Below are positions 35,601-47,346 of a stretch of DNA of 64,000 nt, piece after piece. Origin of the DNA: Schizophyllum amplum (lineage: Eukaryota; Basidiomycota; Agaricomycetes; Agaricales; Schizophyllaceae); contig VDMD01000091.1 in NCBI GenBank assembly GCA_007026445.1, forward strand, positions 1 to 64,000. Reading direction: 5' to 3'. A program made the translations under genes and the position numbers. A model generated the notes under the pieces. It was not told the origin of the DNA. It saw only the letters and a program-made list of their open reading frames with translations, and searched no databases. Each line of letters begins with the position of its first letter. Positions within the stretch are counted from its first letter, which is position 1.

Positions 35601-35910
35601 GCAGTGCGAGAGGCGGCGGCGGCGGCGGCGGAGCGGCGGCGACGGCGGGGCGGCGGTACCAGCCGAGCGCGTGGCTGCGCGCACGTGTCGCGGCGGGGAA
35701 GAATTGCTGGGTGGCGCACGACCGGCAGCCAACAATTAATCTAGGTATACGTAGGTATAAATCATAATCAATACACAGCTATATTCCAGAAAAGGACATC
35801 AGCCACAATGAGATACCACCCAGCAATACTGTCCCTGTACTGCTGGGTGATATCAGAATACGACCCCCTGCCAGCACTGGTCGTATCTAGATAATGGTAG
35901 GGACGGTCCT
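32680..35910 (-). mobile_element. 3.23-kb non-autonomous DNA element, copy B (right arm)
   Basis: Inverted copy of 24305-27532. Left and right coordinates sum to 60215 over most of the length and to 60212 at the inner end, which shows how little indel change there is. All long shadow frames translate identically in both copies apart from the GGC tract and one homopolymer. Near-identity implies a recent duplication or ongoing gene conversion. Confidence 0.85.
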
Positions 35911-35918
35911 CAGACCGG
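35911..35918 (+). repeat. 8-base TSD CAGACCGG of copy B
   Basis: CAGACCGG. Its partner CCGGTCTG is at 27533-27540. Confidence 0.9.
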
Positions 35919-38900
35919 GGGCGCGCTCAGGTCGGCGCAGGTCGTCGCAGGCATGTCAGGTCGGTCAAGTCGTTCAAACTTTAGGTCCGAATGTGAGAGC
36001 ACCTTCATTGACCTGAGGTGACCTATATTCGAGATGAAAAGCTCAGGTCACCTGAGCCTGGCATTTTCTGAGCAGATTTTGCAGGTTTTACGCGGCTTCC
36101 AAATCTGAATTCAAGGAATGAAAACGAATTCTTGTATTTCATTGTGCTAGTAGTAGGACTACATAGGCTACTAAGACTACTACTCTACGCATTGAAAGCC
36201 TTGAATTGAGCACTCACCGCTGGTTTCCTTGTGCATAGTGATCATATGTACACGCAACAAATCATTGTGAGTGAACATATGTATGCAATAGCGTGATATT
36301 CTCTTACCATCGTCATGGAGCCAGGCATACGCCCCGAAGGTGCAGCCCGCTTCTGTCAACAAACGCGCCGGTAACACCGTTCACCTTCGGTGGCTGTAGA
36401 CCGATGCATCCTGGGGCACGTCAGCACACTCTCGCTGCCGGAGACACCCTCAACACACCTTTATGTAGTCCAGATCATAGATGCCCAATGCACAAAGTCA
36501 GTCGTCAATGCTCAACCGTCTACGCGGTCTACGCGGGAATTGCGGAGCGTCGCCCAGTCACAACAAACATCTGGCAAACAAGGTGTGAGAATGCAATTTA
36601 GATAAGTGCACGTAGGCCTGCTGCGCACCTAAGCACATACGGCGCCCACCGCCGTTCGCAGGTCCTTCTTCTCCTCCGCCCAGTCATCCGAGGTTTGGCG
36701 TGATACCAGCGTCCGCCGATCACGGTCGTTAAGGGGTGAAGGCGAGAGGCCCCAGATGTAGTACTAGTAGCGATTCGATAGGCGTGGGGGCGGCTGGCCA
36801 AGAAGCCAGCGCGCGCCGCACCGCCCCGGCTTGCGGTGGACGGCAGCGAGCAGCGCAAGAGCATGGATCGCCGTGCCATCGCACTGCCCCTGGCCCATGA
36901 CGCTGGCACGACCGCCCGCGCCAACCGCGTGATGGGCGAGCGCGCGCCGGGTCGAGTTCGCGAGGTCGGCCGCGGCCGCTGGCGGTGTCGGCGACGCCTC
37001 ATGCGTCCCTCCCTTTCTAGATCGTAGTATTACCTGTGAGTAATGCAACCGTCAGTTTTGCGGCCTCACAGCGGGGTACAGCGGACGTACCTGGGCAGGT
37101 GAGCGCTTACAGCGCCACGCCCGCCATTCTATCTACCGTGTACTCTTGAGCACCCCGTTTTGCATAAAGGAGGTCGAGAGGAAGGTGAGGAGGGCGAATG
37201 CCTTCAGGTGCTGGTGAGTTGAAGAGGTGCACCTGTGGCCGTAAGGTCTTTGCAAAGACCATGGACAAGTGTCTGACAGGTAGTTGAAAAGTCCTCGTAT
37301 CACTTATATACACTGCCACAGCCCTCCGGGGCCCTCCCGGCAGGGGCTCCGGGCTCGGGGGGCGACCCGAGCTGGCTGCCCGTTCGGGCAGGTGCACGCG
37401 GGTCGCTCGCCTGGCGTGCCCGGCTCGCTCCCGCGCTTGCCACCTGCCTGCGCGCATCCTCGATCACCTCCCATTTGGGCGGTGCGGGCGATCGGCACAC
37501 TCGCGGGCGTCGCGCGCGCGTCGTCACTGCCGTCGCTGCTCCTCGCCACATGTGGATCAATGAAAATATGTATATAGAATGAAGTATACATATAAAAGCA
37601 TATGTAAAGGTAAAGGGGTGGGGGAATACATGAAAAAGACGTGATGAAAATTTTCGCCGCTGCATTGCCCGTACGCGCTGGGATACGTGTGCGGGCGTGC
37701 AGGTCTGGGTAGGTGGAAGGGTATTGGAAAGGTCGCTGGAGACCTTGGTATGAGTGCCATAGGGGGCTGGGTCTCCAGCGCGCACGAGCGCGCAAGTGCC
37801 CCGCCCGGGATAGCGGCCGGCATAGCCAGCGCAACCACGTCCGCCGCTGCTGACAGGCATGGAGATAGGCGTGATGTGTTCCCGCATTACGCGCGTCGAC
37901 AAGTCGAGCGCTGGCGTGCTGCGCAGTGATGCTCGCTTGATTGCAGAAGGCGGCGCGGGGGGAAGGGGGGCGTATGCGCTAGAGGCATCGCGGGGTTCGC
38001 CTAGGCTTGCGGATGACTGTGGCAGCTGGCCTGCGCATGTTTGAGTGCCGGGAGAGCGCCTCTCGTACGTACGCTTGCCGAGGGAAAGCCGCGAGTTCCC
38101 CGTGCAATGAGTACTCGAGCGGCTTCCCCCCGACGCGCGTATGTGCGTGCGAGGGCAATGGATGGGGATGGTGATGGTAGTCTTGTAGCCGTGTGTGGTG
38201 AGAAGACGCCAAAGGCGCGTCATGCGTCCGGGAGGCGCCAATATTTGCAGGCGGGGCAGGGTGTTGGTGGGGTGTTGAGGCCGACAGCTGCTCGCGCGTC
38301 TCGGTTGCAAGGCGTGCAACGTCAGTCCAACGTATATTAAAGACATATCAGCAGAACACAACGCATGCTGGGGCGTCAACACGCACCTTTGACGCGGGAG
38401 CGCACGCGCAGCTCGCCTCCCGCGCTCGTCCTCTGTGCCGCGTGTAACAGCCCGATCCAGCCCAAATGTCAGATAATACCGTGTATCGTTGTTTGTGGGT
38501 GCGTGTAGTGAGTGGAAAAGGACGGCCGGGGTGGTGAGGGCAGACGGGCAGGGGCGGTGGTCGTGGTTAAAGATGAGAAGTTGTTGTGCGCGCACGTTCG
38601 GCATTCCGGTCCGGTCTCCGGGGCTCGTCGCCGACGCGCTCGACGACCGCCGCCGCGTTTCGGACGCCTTCCGACACAGGTTGAAAGCCTGGAGCTGCTA
38701 GAGTACCCCTAGATATTGAGATTTGCGAAGAGAGAACAGGAACTGGGGCAATATACATTGTTTTATATGCTGAAAGTTCTGCCCAAGCTTTCCTCAGTTT
38801 TCACTGTCTCTTAAGGTATACAGCAGGGCTTTCTCGTCCACCATTTGATGGCTGAGCTACAGTCAAAGCTGGAGCTTGTGTAAATAGCCTTGAAGAACTG

Positions 38901-41388
38901 TATACATGCTCATTTGGTGCCTAAATCATTCTAGATGAATGAGATGAAGTCAAATAGTAAGGGAGGGGAGTTATCTTTGGGCGTCGCACTGCTATTGTGC
39001 CATGTTCGTGGCCTCATGGTTTTGCAGTCAGTATATATAGTTGTAGATTACATCAAGTATTGTAGATCTACAGAAATTCGGAGCCATCTGACGATGCGAT
39101 CCACGGGTATCGCGCTGCGTCTTGTCCCGAACGCGCTCGAAATGAGCGCGTTCGTGACGTGACGTAACGCGTCAAAGTCATCTCTTGTCGCCATCCACGA
39201 CGCGCCCGCCGTTCAACAGCGGCTCGACGAGTGGCGCTTCCTCAAGATAGGGGTGAGGGGACTCTGGGGAGATCCCTTCAGGTGCGTCGTCATTCACAGC
39301 TCATAGATATATGCTAATAACGAACCACAGGAAGCAGCTGCAGAGTGCCTCTTGCGCTCTGCAGCTACTTACCCCGGTGCGCGTTTCGCCCGCGCAACGG
39401 CGGCTCCACCCAGCAGGTCTCACAAGACCTCTGCGACGTGTACGCCCCGCCGCGCGTCCACAATCTCCCGCGGCCCCTTCCCGTCCGACTCGTCTTGTAG
39501 GCGGGCACTCGCCCGCCTCTAGACGCCTCCCCGCCGCACGCGCTACGTCCTAGTAGCATCAGCGTGGGTAGGGGAGGGCGACGCGATGCCCGGCAACGAC
39601 GCCGATGCCCTCTGCAAGCAAGAGCACACAACACGATCGGGTCGCCCGCGCCATGTATCCTGTCCCTCACCCACCCTCCCCTGCGCTTCCGCTGCTCGGC
39701 GTGCGCGGCGCAGCGCCACAAGACATCAACCCGGCATTCAATAATGCTGCACGACGACGCTGGTTCCCGCCATTGCGCCCTGCGTGCGCCGCACCGCGCC
39801 GCGCCGTCCTTCCGTGCCGCACCTCCCTCCCGCGCCGCACCTCCCTCCCGTGCCGCCCGCATCGTGGCCCGCCCTTCTTCCACAACGAGCTCCCCAAAGG
39901 CAGTGCTCTCTGTCACCCACTCCCATCCCACTCCCCACCCCCGCCCACTCCCGTTTGCTCACTGGCGCGCGACGCGCCGGCGAAAATTTTCGCCGCGTCT
40001 TCGCGTGCTTCTGCCATGTATTTTGTTTTGGTTGTTATGTAGTCAAAATGCATATATTTTATTCTATCTACATGACCCTGTGAGTGACGAGGAGGAGCAG
40101 TGGCGGCAGCACGCGCGCGCGCGACGCCCCCAACCGCGCCGGCCAACCGCGCTGCCCGATCGGGGGTGGGCAGCGAGCGCGGGAGCGAGCCGGGCAAGCC
40201 CGGTGAGCAGCCCGCGTGCACCTGCCTGAACGGGCGGCAGGCCAGTGATAGCCCGGCGAGCCGCCCGAAGCCCGGAGCCGCCACCGGAAGGCCGCCGGGG
40301 GCCTGTGGCTGTGCATATAAGTGATTCGAGGTATTTTCAACTGCCTGTCAGGCACTTGTCCTACGTCTTTGCAAATACCTTACCGCCTCAGCTGAGAGGT
40401 GGTGGTTAGAACCGTAGCTCATGGTTTTGGGACCGTGCCGCGGTCGTGGTTGCAGTGCGTGTGTATGAATCGAGACGTAGCGTGACCAAGAGATGGAGAG
40501 GGCAGCAGCAGAGAGCTGCACGTCGGACGACGCTGTAATGGCAGTCGACATGAGGGTGGGAGGAAAGATGTGACGGATGACGGAAGCGGCCAGCCTCTCC
40601 GCGTCAGCGCAAGATCCGGACCGAGGTCCGGGCTAGTTCGATCCAAGTTCGATCGATCCTTGGGTGACCTTCTTCTCATCGTCGCCACTTGTATGCTCTC
40701 TTCTCTCTCCCCGTACGGGGCTTTCCTCGACGTTCTCTATAGGCTCTTTATTTGCTTGTGGTACTGGCCGCGTTCATCATCCAGATCGACGGAGGACAGG
40801 GCCTCGCTATGATGGCGGACGTGCATCGCGGCCCGCGCAAGGCGTGCTGCGCCTTCGCGTAGCGTGCTACTCGACGGCGAATGTCAAGCAGCGTCGTATC
40901 AAGGAGCGTCGCCGACGAGCAGCAATGCCGTGTCGGCGAGCGTGGCACTTGCGCACGCGCATCCAGGAGGTCAGAGTAGCGCATATCATTATGTACAAGA
41001 TTTTATATGCGGGTGTTGCGTAGTGACCCGCAACTGGACACGCTCGACATACGCAGCACGGACTTCGCTCAAGTGGGGGAGAAGGTTCACGACTGCTGTA
41101 CAGCTGGGTGGCCGGTGACATGGTATTACGGGCATTGTAACGTGGATAGCATCTGAATGACAAGTCAGTATACCTTACATTGCATGATTGGTATAGCAGT
41201 ACTCTCATGTGAGCTACTGTAACCACGGCTGTCTTGACAAGCATGCAGCCATCCCAGGTCGCCCAAGGTGGCCTCAAGCCTCCTCAAGCGCGCTACGACG
41301 GCCTGAGGCGACCGGACACGACTTTAGGGAGGCCCACTGGGCCGAGGTCACCTGAGGACGACATGTCGCCGAACCGTTTTTTGTGATG
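35919..41388 (+). mobile_element. Transposon Z, main part (inserted in tnp2 gene)
   Basis: The sequence between the outer flank of copy B and the CAC codon at 41389 that resumes the tnp2 gene. Both ends carry clustered AGGTC motifs: 35928-36050 (including CTCAGGTCACCTGAG) and 41257-41360 (including GAGGTCACCTGAGG). The right end reads inward CATCACAAAAAACGG, and the displaced left end is CATCTGGAAAAACGG. The target duplication is CA or CAC, that is 2-3 bases, as in CMC-type elements. No transposase was found, so it is probably non-autonomous. The fold-back element at 37236-40389 lies inside. Confidence 0.55.
37236..40389. mobile_element. Fold-back-like element with long inverted arms
   Basis: The left arm from about 37236 and the right arm ending about 40389 are imperfect inverted repeats of at least 430 bases. 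Shared blocks include TTTGCAAAGAC, GACAAGTG, CTGACAGG, AGTTGAAAA, ATCACTTATATGCAC and an AAAATTTTCGCCG block (37648 and about 39979). Open frames across the arms are Pro/Arg/Ala-rich on both strands and look non-coding. The middle (37680-39960) has no recognised gene. The exact ends and TSD could not be fixed. Confidence 0.55.
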
Positions 41389-44218
41389 CACGACGTCCGC
41401 ACTGCGTACAAGCGCTGCTCTATCGAGCCCGAGATCTCTCGCACCGCATGTTGCCCTAAGTGCTTCAAGCTCTGGGTTAACCAGGACCCTCCAAAGACAT
41501 GTGACTACAAGGAGACAAGATATACACGAAATGCATGTGGTACAAAGCTGTGGAGGACGCAAAATACTCCGCATGGTCCCAAACGTGTTCCACGCCGCTA
41601 CTTCTCTACCCAGTCTTTCGACTCTTGGCTGACGCACTTCCTCTCTCGACGCATCATTGTGGAAGCCCTCGAGCGTACACACAACCAGCACACAAATGGC
41701 CATGGCCCGGTATTTGGTGCAGAGATGCGCGATGTGCAGGACAGCCCCGCCTGGCGAGACCTACACGGCATTCGCAGTACACCATTTGACTTGGTGTTTG
41801 GCATATACGTTGATTGGTTCAACCCATTTACGAACAAGATTGCTGGTGAGTTTTAATTCATTGAATTGAATTGAATCGGAAATTCATCTATATTGTGGCG
41901 TGATAGGGAAAGTCGTATCTTGTGGCGCAATTGTGCTCTACTGTCTCAATCTCCCACCGCATCTTCGATACCGTCCTGAAAATGTCTTCATTGCTGGCCT
42001 CACTCCACCGCCTCACTCGCCAAGTTTTGTCACAATCGCTCATATTCTCGATCCTGTCTTTGCTGCGATCCTGAAATTCCAATCGCCGGGGCAGCCTATG
42101 CGAGTCTTCGGCCACCAAGAGGACATCACCGTCTCAGCTCAGGCGATCCCCTTGATAGCCGATCTACAGGCCAGTCGCAAAGTCAGTGGCTTTCTATCAC
42201 ACAGCGCAAGCTTGTTCTGCTCGTTTTGCATGTGTCGTCTGGTCGACATCGAAAGCTTGGATAATCACACCCTCCGTGATACCCAGTCCGTTCGCTCAGC
42301 CGCCGCTAACTGGCTCGCGGCTACGACCAAGACGAGCCGAGCGGCACTTGCCAAGGAGAATGGTGTACGCTGGACTCCGATGTTTTCGCTTCCTTACTAC
42401 GATCCCACTCGCCATGTTATACTCGGATTCATGCATAACTGGCTGGAGGGCGTTCTGCAGCATCAACTCCGCGATCTCTACGGCATTGGGCGTAATGCTG
42501 TAGAGGAGCGCAAGAACCACACAGCTGCTGTTCTTCTGGATGATGACGCACAGGGATCTGCTGCAACAAGTACTGCTGCGTCAGAGATGTCACATTCCGG
42601 AACAGACTCAGATAACGCAGCTATGCAGGTGGACGCACCTACACCATCGGGCATCACCTCCACCTCCGCTCTCTTGTCCTCATCTGATGATGACAGTTCC
42701 TCGCTCACAGCGCGACCCCTACCTCTATACAACAGAGAAGATGATCGTGATGATGGGGATGCTTGGACAGGCGATCTACCTCCTCTTCCAGCTCTCCCAA
42801 CTGGCACCCAACCCTTCAGGTTCACTGCTACTCAACTCGCCGAAATTCACCAAGCAATCGAAGAGGTCTGGCTCCCCTCCTGGGTTGAGCGACCGCCAAC
42901 AAACCTTGGTGATGCTAGTCATGGCAAACTGAAGGCTCGCACCTACCTCACGCTCTTCTCCATCATATTTCCGCTCAAGTTCCCGGATTTCTGGTGGAAT
43001 CCTGATGAACCAGACACTACCAACCGGTGGATGTTCACCAACTTCTATGATCTCGTAGCTGCAACGAATATTCAAGCTTCGTTCAGCACTTCGAACGCAA
43101 AGGCAGATCAATACGACATCCATTACCGGCGTTATCGCGAACATCTGCGGGCGCTCTTCCCTAACCATCGATCCAAACCCAACCATCACTATGCCATGCA
43201 TTCGTCTTCACTCATGAAGTACTGGGGCCCTCTTCCTGCTCTAAGCGAGTTTCCGGGAGAGCGCATGAACGGCATGCTGCAGCGTGTAAAACAAACCGCC
43301 ATCTATGTGAGTTAAGCCAAGTTGACTGTTGATGCGTAGTACTGACTATTCACTATCAAAGGGGACTTGGACTTGACGATGCTCCGCCAGATGTGCCGTC
43401 GCGGCCGTTTGGAAGCTCTCCTTCAGGATGGCACTCCAGGCGATGATTCGCTGAGGAAGCTAGCTGATATTCTGGAGCCACAGTTGCGCCAGACACATGG
43501 TCAGACGCATGCAGCAGCCACTGCAACATACGCAACATCCTTGTCTGACTCATCGTCGTCGGACTCCTCAGATGATGCCAACACAGAGGAACCAGCAGTC
43601 CCAGCCTCTGCCACACCCCTCTCCCCTCACGCGCTAGTAGAATTCCTGCAGAAATCACCTAAACTTCCCGTCACCGAGTACAATGTGCTTCTCCAATATC
43701 TGCAGGCATCTGGACGGTCGTATCGCTCTGTCTACACAGCATCATCATCATCCAATATCCCCATCCTTCACAATCTTGCACAACGCCCACTGTCCATCAA
43801 GCTCGGGGACGCAGGAATTTCTCGAGACTATAAAACGTACAGCTGCCAGAGCGCTCATCCTGCTGCAAGTGCTGTCCAGTACTACGACCCCGTCAAACAG
43901 CGCCAAGACACCGGCCTCATACAGTATATCTGGCGAGTGGCCCTTAGTGACGATGCTATCCACACATTCGTTGGGATTCAGCCACATCTACCGCTGCCAC
44001 TTGCCGAGGAGAAGCGAGGACCATACTTCCACTTCCCAGAATTCAAATGCCGTCTCGTCGATGCAAGACCATCCAATGTCCTTGTTGTTGTTGAGCCAGC
44101 TCACATCATTGCGCATGTGAGCATCATGCACAAGCCATCAGGCTTATTTGGTATACCAAGGAAGTTCCTTGCTATCAATCTAGCATACGACAGAGGGCTC
44201 CGCAATCCGCGCCGCTGA
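41389..44218 (+). pseudogene. tnp2-like transposase, catalytic and C-terminal part (split gene)
   Basis: Exons 41389-41845, 41907-43306 and about 43362-44218. Family motifs in order: HDVRTAYKRCSIEPEI, CCPKCFKLW, GIYVDWFNPFTNKIAG (likely first catalytic Asp), SCGAIVLYCLNLPPHLRYRP, VFIAGLTPPPHSP, SHSASLFCSFCMCRL (CxxC), MFSLPYYDPTRHVILGFMHN then WLEGVLQHQL (likely catalytic Glu). The C-terminal exon has DLTMLRQMCRRGRLEALL. This is a tnp2-family (CMC superfamily) DNA transposase. The N-terminal Cys domain is missing here and lies at 28113-27578. The junction 43307-43361 is out of phase by one base with the only good donor and acceptor, suggesting a small indel. It cannot make a functional enzyme as arranged. 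Confidence 0.75.
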
Positions 44219-44709
44219 AGCCATCCACTAGTGAGGGTTCTATGTTTTTGTAAAGCCATCACTCACATCATTAAAGCAGCTTCCTGTGATGGAGTCCCCT
44301 ATACCTCTCTTCTACCACTCCTCCACCCTTTCATCCTTTTACCCATGCCCCTCTACCCTGCCACAACTTTTAGCCAATGCCACCATTTTTTATTGATCAC
44401 CATCCTATTCTTTTCTCGCCCCCACCCACCCCGCCCACCCATAGCCCCACGAACACCCTGCCGCCACGCACCTGCCACTACTGCGCTGCCGCGCTGCCAC
44501 CTGCTTGCTGACACCGCCACCCCGACACCACTGCTACACTGCCCCGACAGACGCTAAGGACGTCAAACTCTGGCTCCCATCGGCGGATCCACAGATTGGA
44601 ACCCACCCCCACTGACAACGGCCCAGTACTCATTAACGGAAGCAACGCTACCCGCCTACCCTACCCGCCTACCCGCACACCCGCACGCCGGTGACCCGGC
44701 TCTGGTGAC
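44219..44709. other. Intergenic region, C-rich
   Basis: 3' flank of the tnp2 gene. Positions 44320-44560 are strongly C-rich on the plus strand (CCACCC and CTGCC repeats). No gene seen. Confidence 0.4.
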
Positions 44710-45554
44710 ATGCGCGCTCCCTGGTCAATGAAGAAATGTGAGGCCGAGTTCTTGTCATCTACAACGTGGATCGGCTTCGACTGGAACCTCGCCCTCCGCC
44801 AGGTCGGCCTTCCTGAGGCCAAACACATCAAGTGCATCGACCGCGTTACGACCTTCCAGGCAAGGGGCTGGTCTCGCGGCGGGGGTCCGCCTTGTGGACT
44901 ACCGTCGCCTCGCGGGCATGCTGGAGCACGCAGCGTTTGTACTCACAGACGGCGCTTCGCGCCTACCGGTGCTGTACCACGCGATGCGAGGCTTCAACGG
45001 CGACGAGAACGCGGTCTGCCACACCTCCAATTCAGTGTGATGTGCTGAATTGGTGGTTGAAGTGGCTGCGCGACCGTTCGTCTATCCGCCAGCTCTACCC
45101 GACCTCACCTGTACATTGACGCCTCGACCAGCTGGGGGGCATCGGCCTCTTCTTCAACGGCAGATGGGCCGCGTTCCAGCTCGCCCCCGACTGGAAGGCG
45201 GACGGTGGCCGCGACATCTGTTGGCTCGAGGCCGTCGCCCTTGAGCTCCTCCTCTATATGCATCAGCTTGGTCTTACACACGGCCGCTTCCGCATCTACT
45301 CTGACAACATGGGCGCCATCGGTGCCCACTCAAAAGGCCGCAGCTCTAACGAGAATATCATTTATGCGTCTGACGCTCAATTTCATTCGCTGCTCTACAC
45401 CTCATGGTTCTCGGACTTTGTCTACGTCACCTCTGCCGTCAACCCCGCCGACCCAATCTCTCGCGGTGATTTGGGCCTCCCTTCCGTGCGCATCGCGCGC
45501 ACCTTCAGCCTCCCAGGTGTTCTCTCCAAGTGTCTTTGGGACACTCATGGATAG
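44710..45554 (+). pseudogene. DIRS-like reverse transcriptase end and RNase H
   Basis: The frame changes at about 44870 and again near 45110. After the RT end comes LTDGASRLPVLYHAMRGFNG, then the RNase H domain: YIDAST (first Asp), DICWLEAVALELLLYMHQL (Glu), RIYSDNMGAIGAHSKGRS (Asp) and AVNPADPISRGDLG (last Asp). It ends at 45554 with a stop. The catalytic residues are still readable but the frame is broken at least twice. Confidence 0.65.
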
Positions 45555-45844
45555 GTAAGCGCCCTCGACCTCCTCACCCCCCTTGCCTCACCTTTCGCCC
45601 AGTTTCCTTTGCTGCATGGGTCGCCCGTGCGACCTTGAGAGGTGGTGTCGAGCCTTCGGGCTCACCTCCCCTCGAAACACACCCTCTATTGCTCAGACTC
45701 GCTCTCTGCATGGTAAGCCTCTCCTCGACATTCACACCTTCGCCTTCACTGCTCACCTCGCACCTCAGCCTCTAATGCTGCCTCAATCATGTCGAGGCTC
45801 AACCCCGCACCTGCGTCTCCCGCCAGCTTCGACAAAGGTTTCTG

Positions 45845-47346
45845 TTGTCCTCTTCCTACCTCGCTACCTCGCTCATGCCCGCAGCCTCCACCTTGCATAG
45901 GCTGTGTGAATCCGGGCACGCGCGCCCCTGCGCTCCCGCCGTCACCTCCTCAAACCGCTCCCGTAGCCTCCACGTGCTCCCACGCCTGCTCCCCACGACC
46001 ACCACGCCCTCATGCCTGCGGCCGCCTTCCTTCGCACCCGCTCCAGTCGTCACAGCTCAGCCTGCTGTCGCATCCTCGCCGCCTACGCCCGTCCCTGGCG
46101 TCTTCTCCTCGATATGGGCGGAGGAGAACGCCCTCGAGCTTCAAGCATACGCCGATACGCCGCCCATGCACTCACCTCACCTTACTCAAGCAGGCGCGCG
46201 CGCCGAGCGGCAGCAATGCGTACAACGCGAGTTGGCTCCGCCCAGCGGTTCCCGCTTCCTACCGATGCCTAGCGTGGTTGACACCGCGCGCCCTCGCTCG
46301 GCAGAAGGACATGCAGGCATTGTCTGTGCCGAGCTGCAGTCGAAGGTCCTCAGCAAGGTGATGGCTCGCTACCAAGACAATATGCTCACCCAGTACGGCG
46401 CCAGCCCCTCCGCTTCACCCAGTGGTGCGATTGCGAAGGCATCTCCGAGTCCCTGCGTATGCCGGCAGATGCGATCCTGCTCGCCACATTTGCGGCGGAC
46501 ACTCACAAAGGTGGCACTGGGGGCCGCCCGCGTGCGCAGCTGGATGTGTGGGGCTACAGCTACGGCACGCGTCAATGGTGCCCGCTGGAACGGCGGCGAC
46601 TTCCTCGTCGAAAGCATCCTCAAGATGACCAACAAGAAAGGCGCCGTGTACAGCCGTCTCCTCCGGAACCCTGTCAGCCTCCCTCCGTGCGCTCAAGGGA
46701 GGGCGCGCTCGTCCTCTCCCTCTCCCGCCCAGCGACGCTGCGCGCTCTGGGCTGCCGCCTCATCTCATTCTGGGGATGTCGTCATCTCGGCGAGCTGCTA
46801 CCTTGCACAAACCGCAAGTACGATCTGGTCTACAACCCGGCTCGCAACACAGACATGGCGCCGCAGCGAAGCTGACGGTCATGTCACCGTCAGCTTCCAT
46901 ATCCCCTTCACAAAGACCACCGCGAGCTGGGCGTGCGCTGCCGCGTCATGTCTGCGCCGCCCATCTACGCCGACTCTGCCCTGCCCATCTGGGCCCTCGA
47001 CAATCACCTCACCATCAACTGCAACCTTCTGCTCACCTCTTTGTCAACTCCGGCCTCGCCACAGCGACCTACAAGGAGATGCTCGTTCCCTGATGGACGA
47101 TGCCGTCGCCTCGCCGGCCTCGACCCCGTCAAGGGGCACAGCTACCGCATCAGCGGTACGCTGGGAGGCTGCTCGACGGTGTCCACCCGAGCATATCATG
47201 CAGGTCGGGGTGGACCCTTCTTGTGCTTCCTTACCTACTGGCGCCGTTTGGACGTTGTCGTACCTGCAGGGATTGCAGGGATTGCGCGCATGCCACATGG
47301 CGCGCACTCCAAGACTCATTCGCTCTCGCTCATTGCATTACTTTAG
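45845..47346 (+). pseudogene. DIRS-like tyrosine recombinase remnant
   Basis: Pieces in several frames: ADAILLATFAADTHKGGTGG, WNGGDFLVESILKMTNKKGA, SFWGCRHLGELLP (Arg of the catalytic set), VKGHSYRISGTLGG (His-x-x-Arg) and FLTYWRRLDVVVP (Tyr). All the catalytic landmarks of a tyrosine recombinase can be found, but no single frame joins them, so this is a decayed gene. Ser/Pro-rich sequence at 45850-46200 lies before the catalytic domain. Confidence 0.6.

Noticed and set aside
24305..35910. One giant 11.6-kb transposon with 3.2-kb terminal inverted repeats
   Set aside because: The exchanged 8-base flanks and the two split genes show two separate insertions followed by inversion, not one element.
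37300..38604. 434-codon minus-strand frame in the fold-back element
   Set aside because: Spans an inverted-repeat arm, is Arg/Pro/Ala-rich and has a similar shadow in the opposite arm; no domain.
44320..44560. C-rich stretch as a telomere-related repeat
   Set aside because: No regular CCCTAA-type unit; irregular CCACC and CTGCC strings only.
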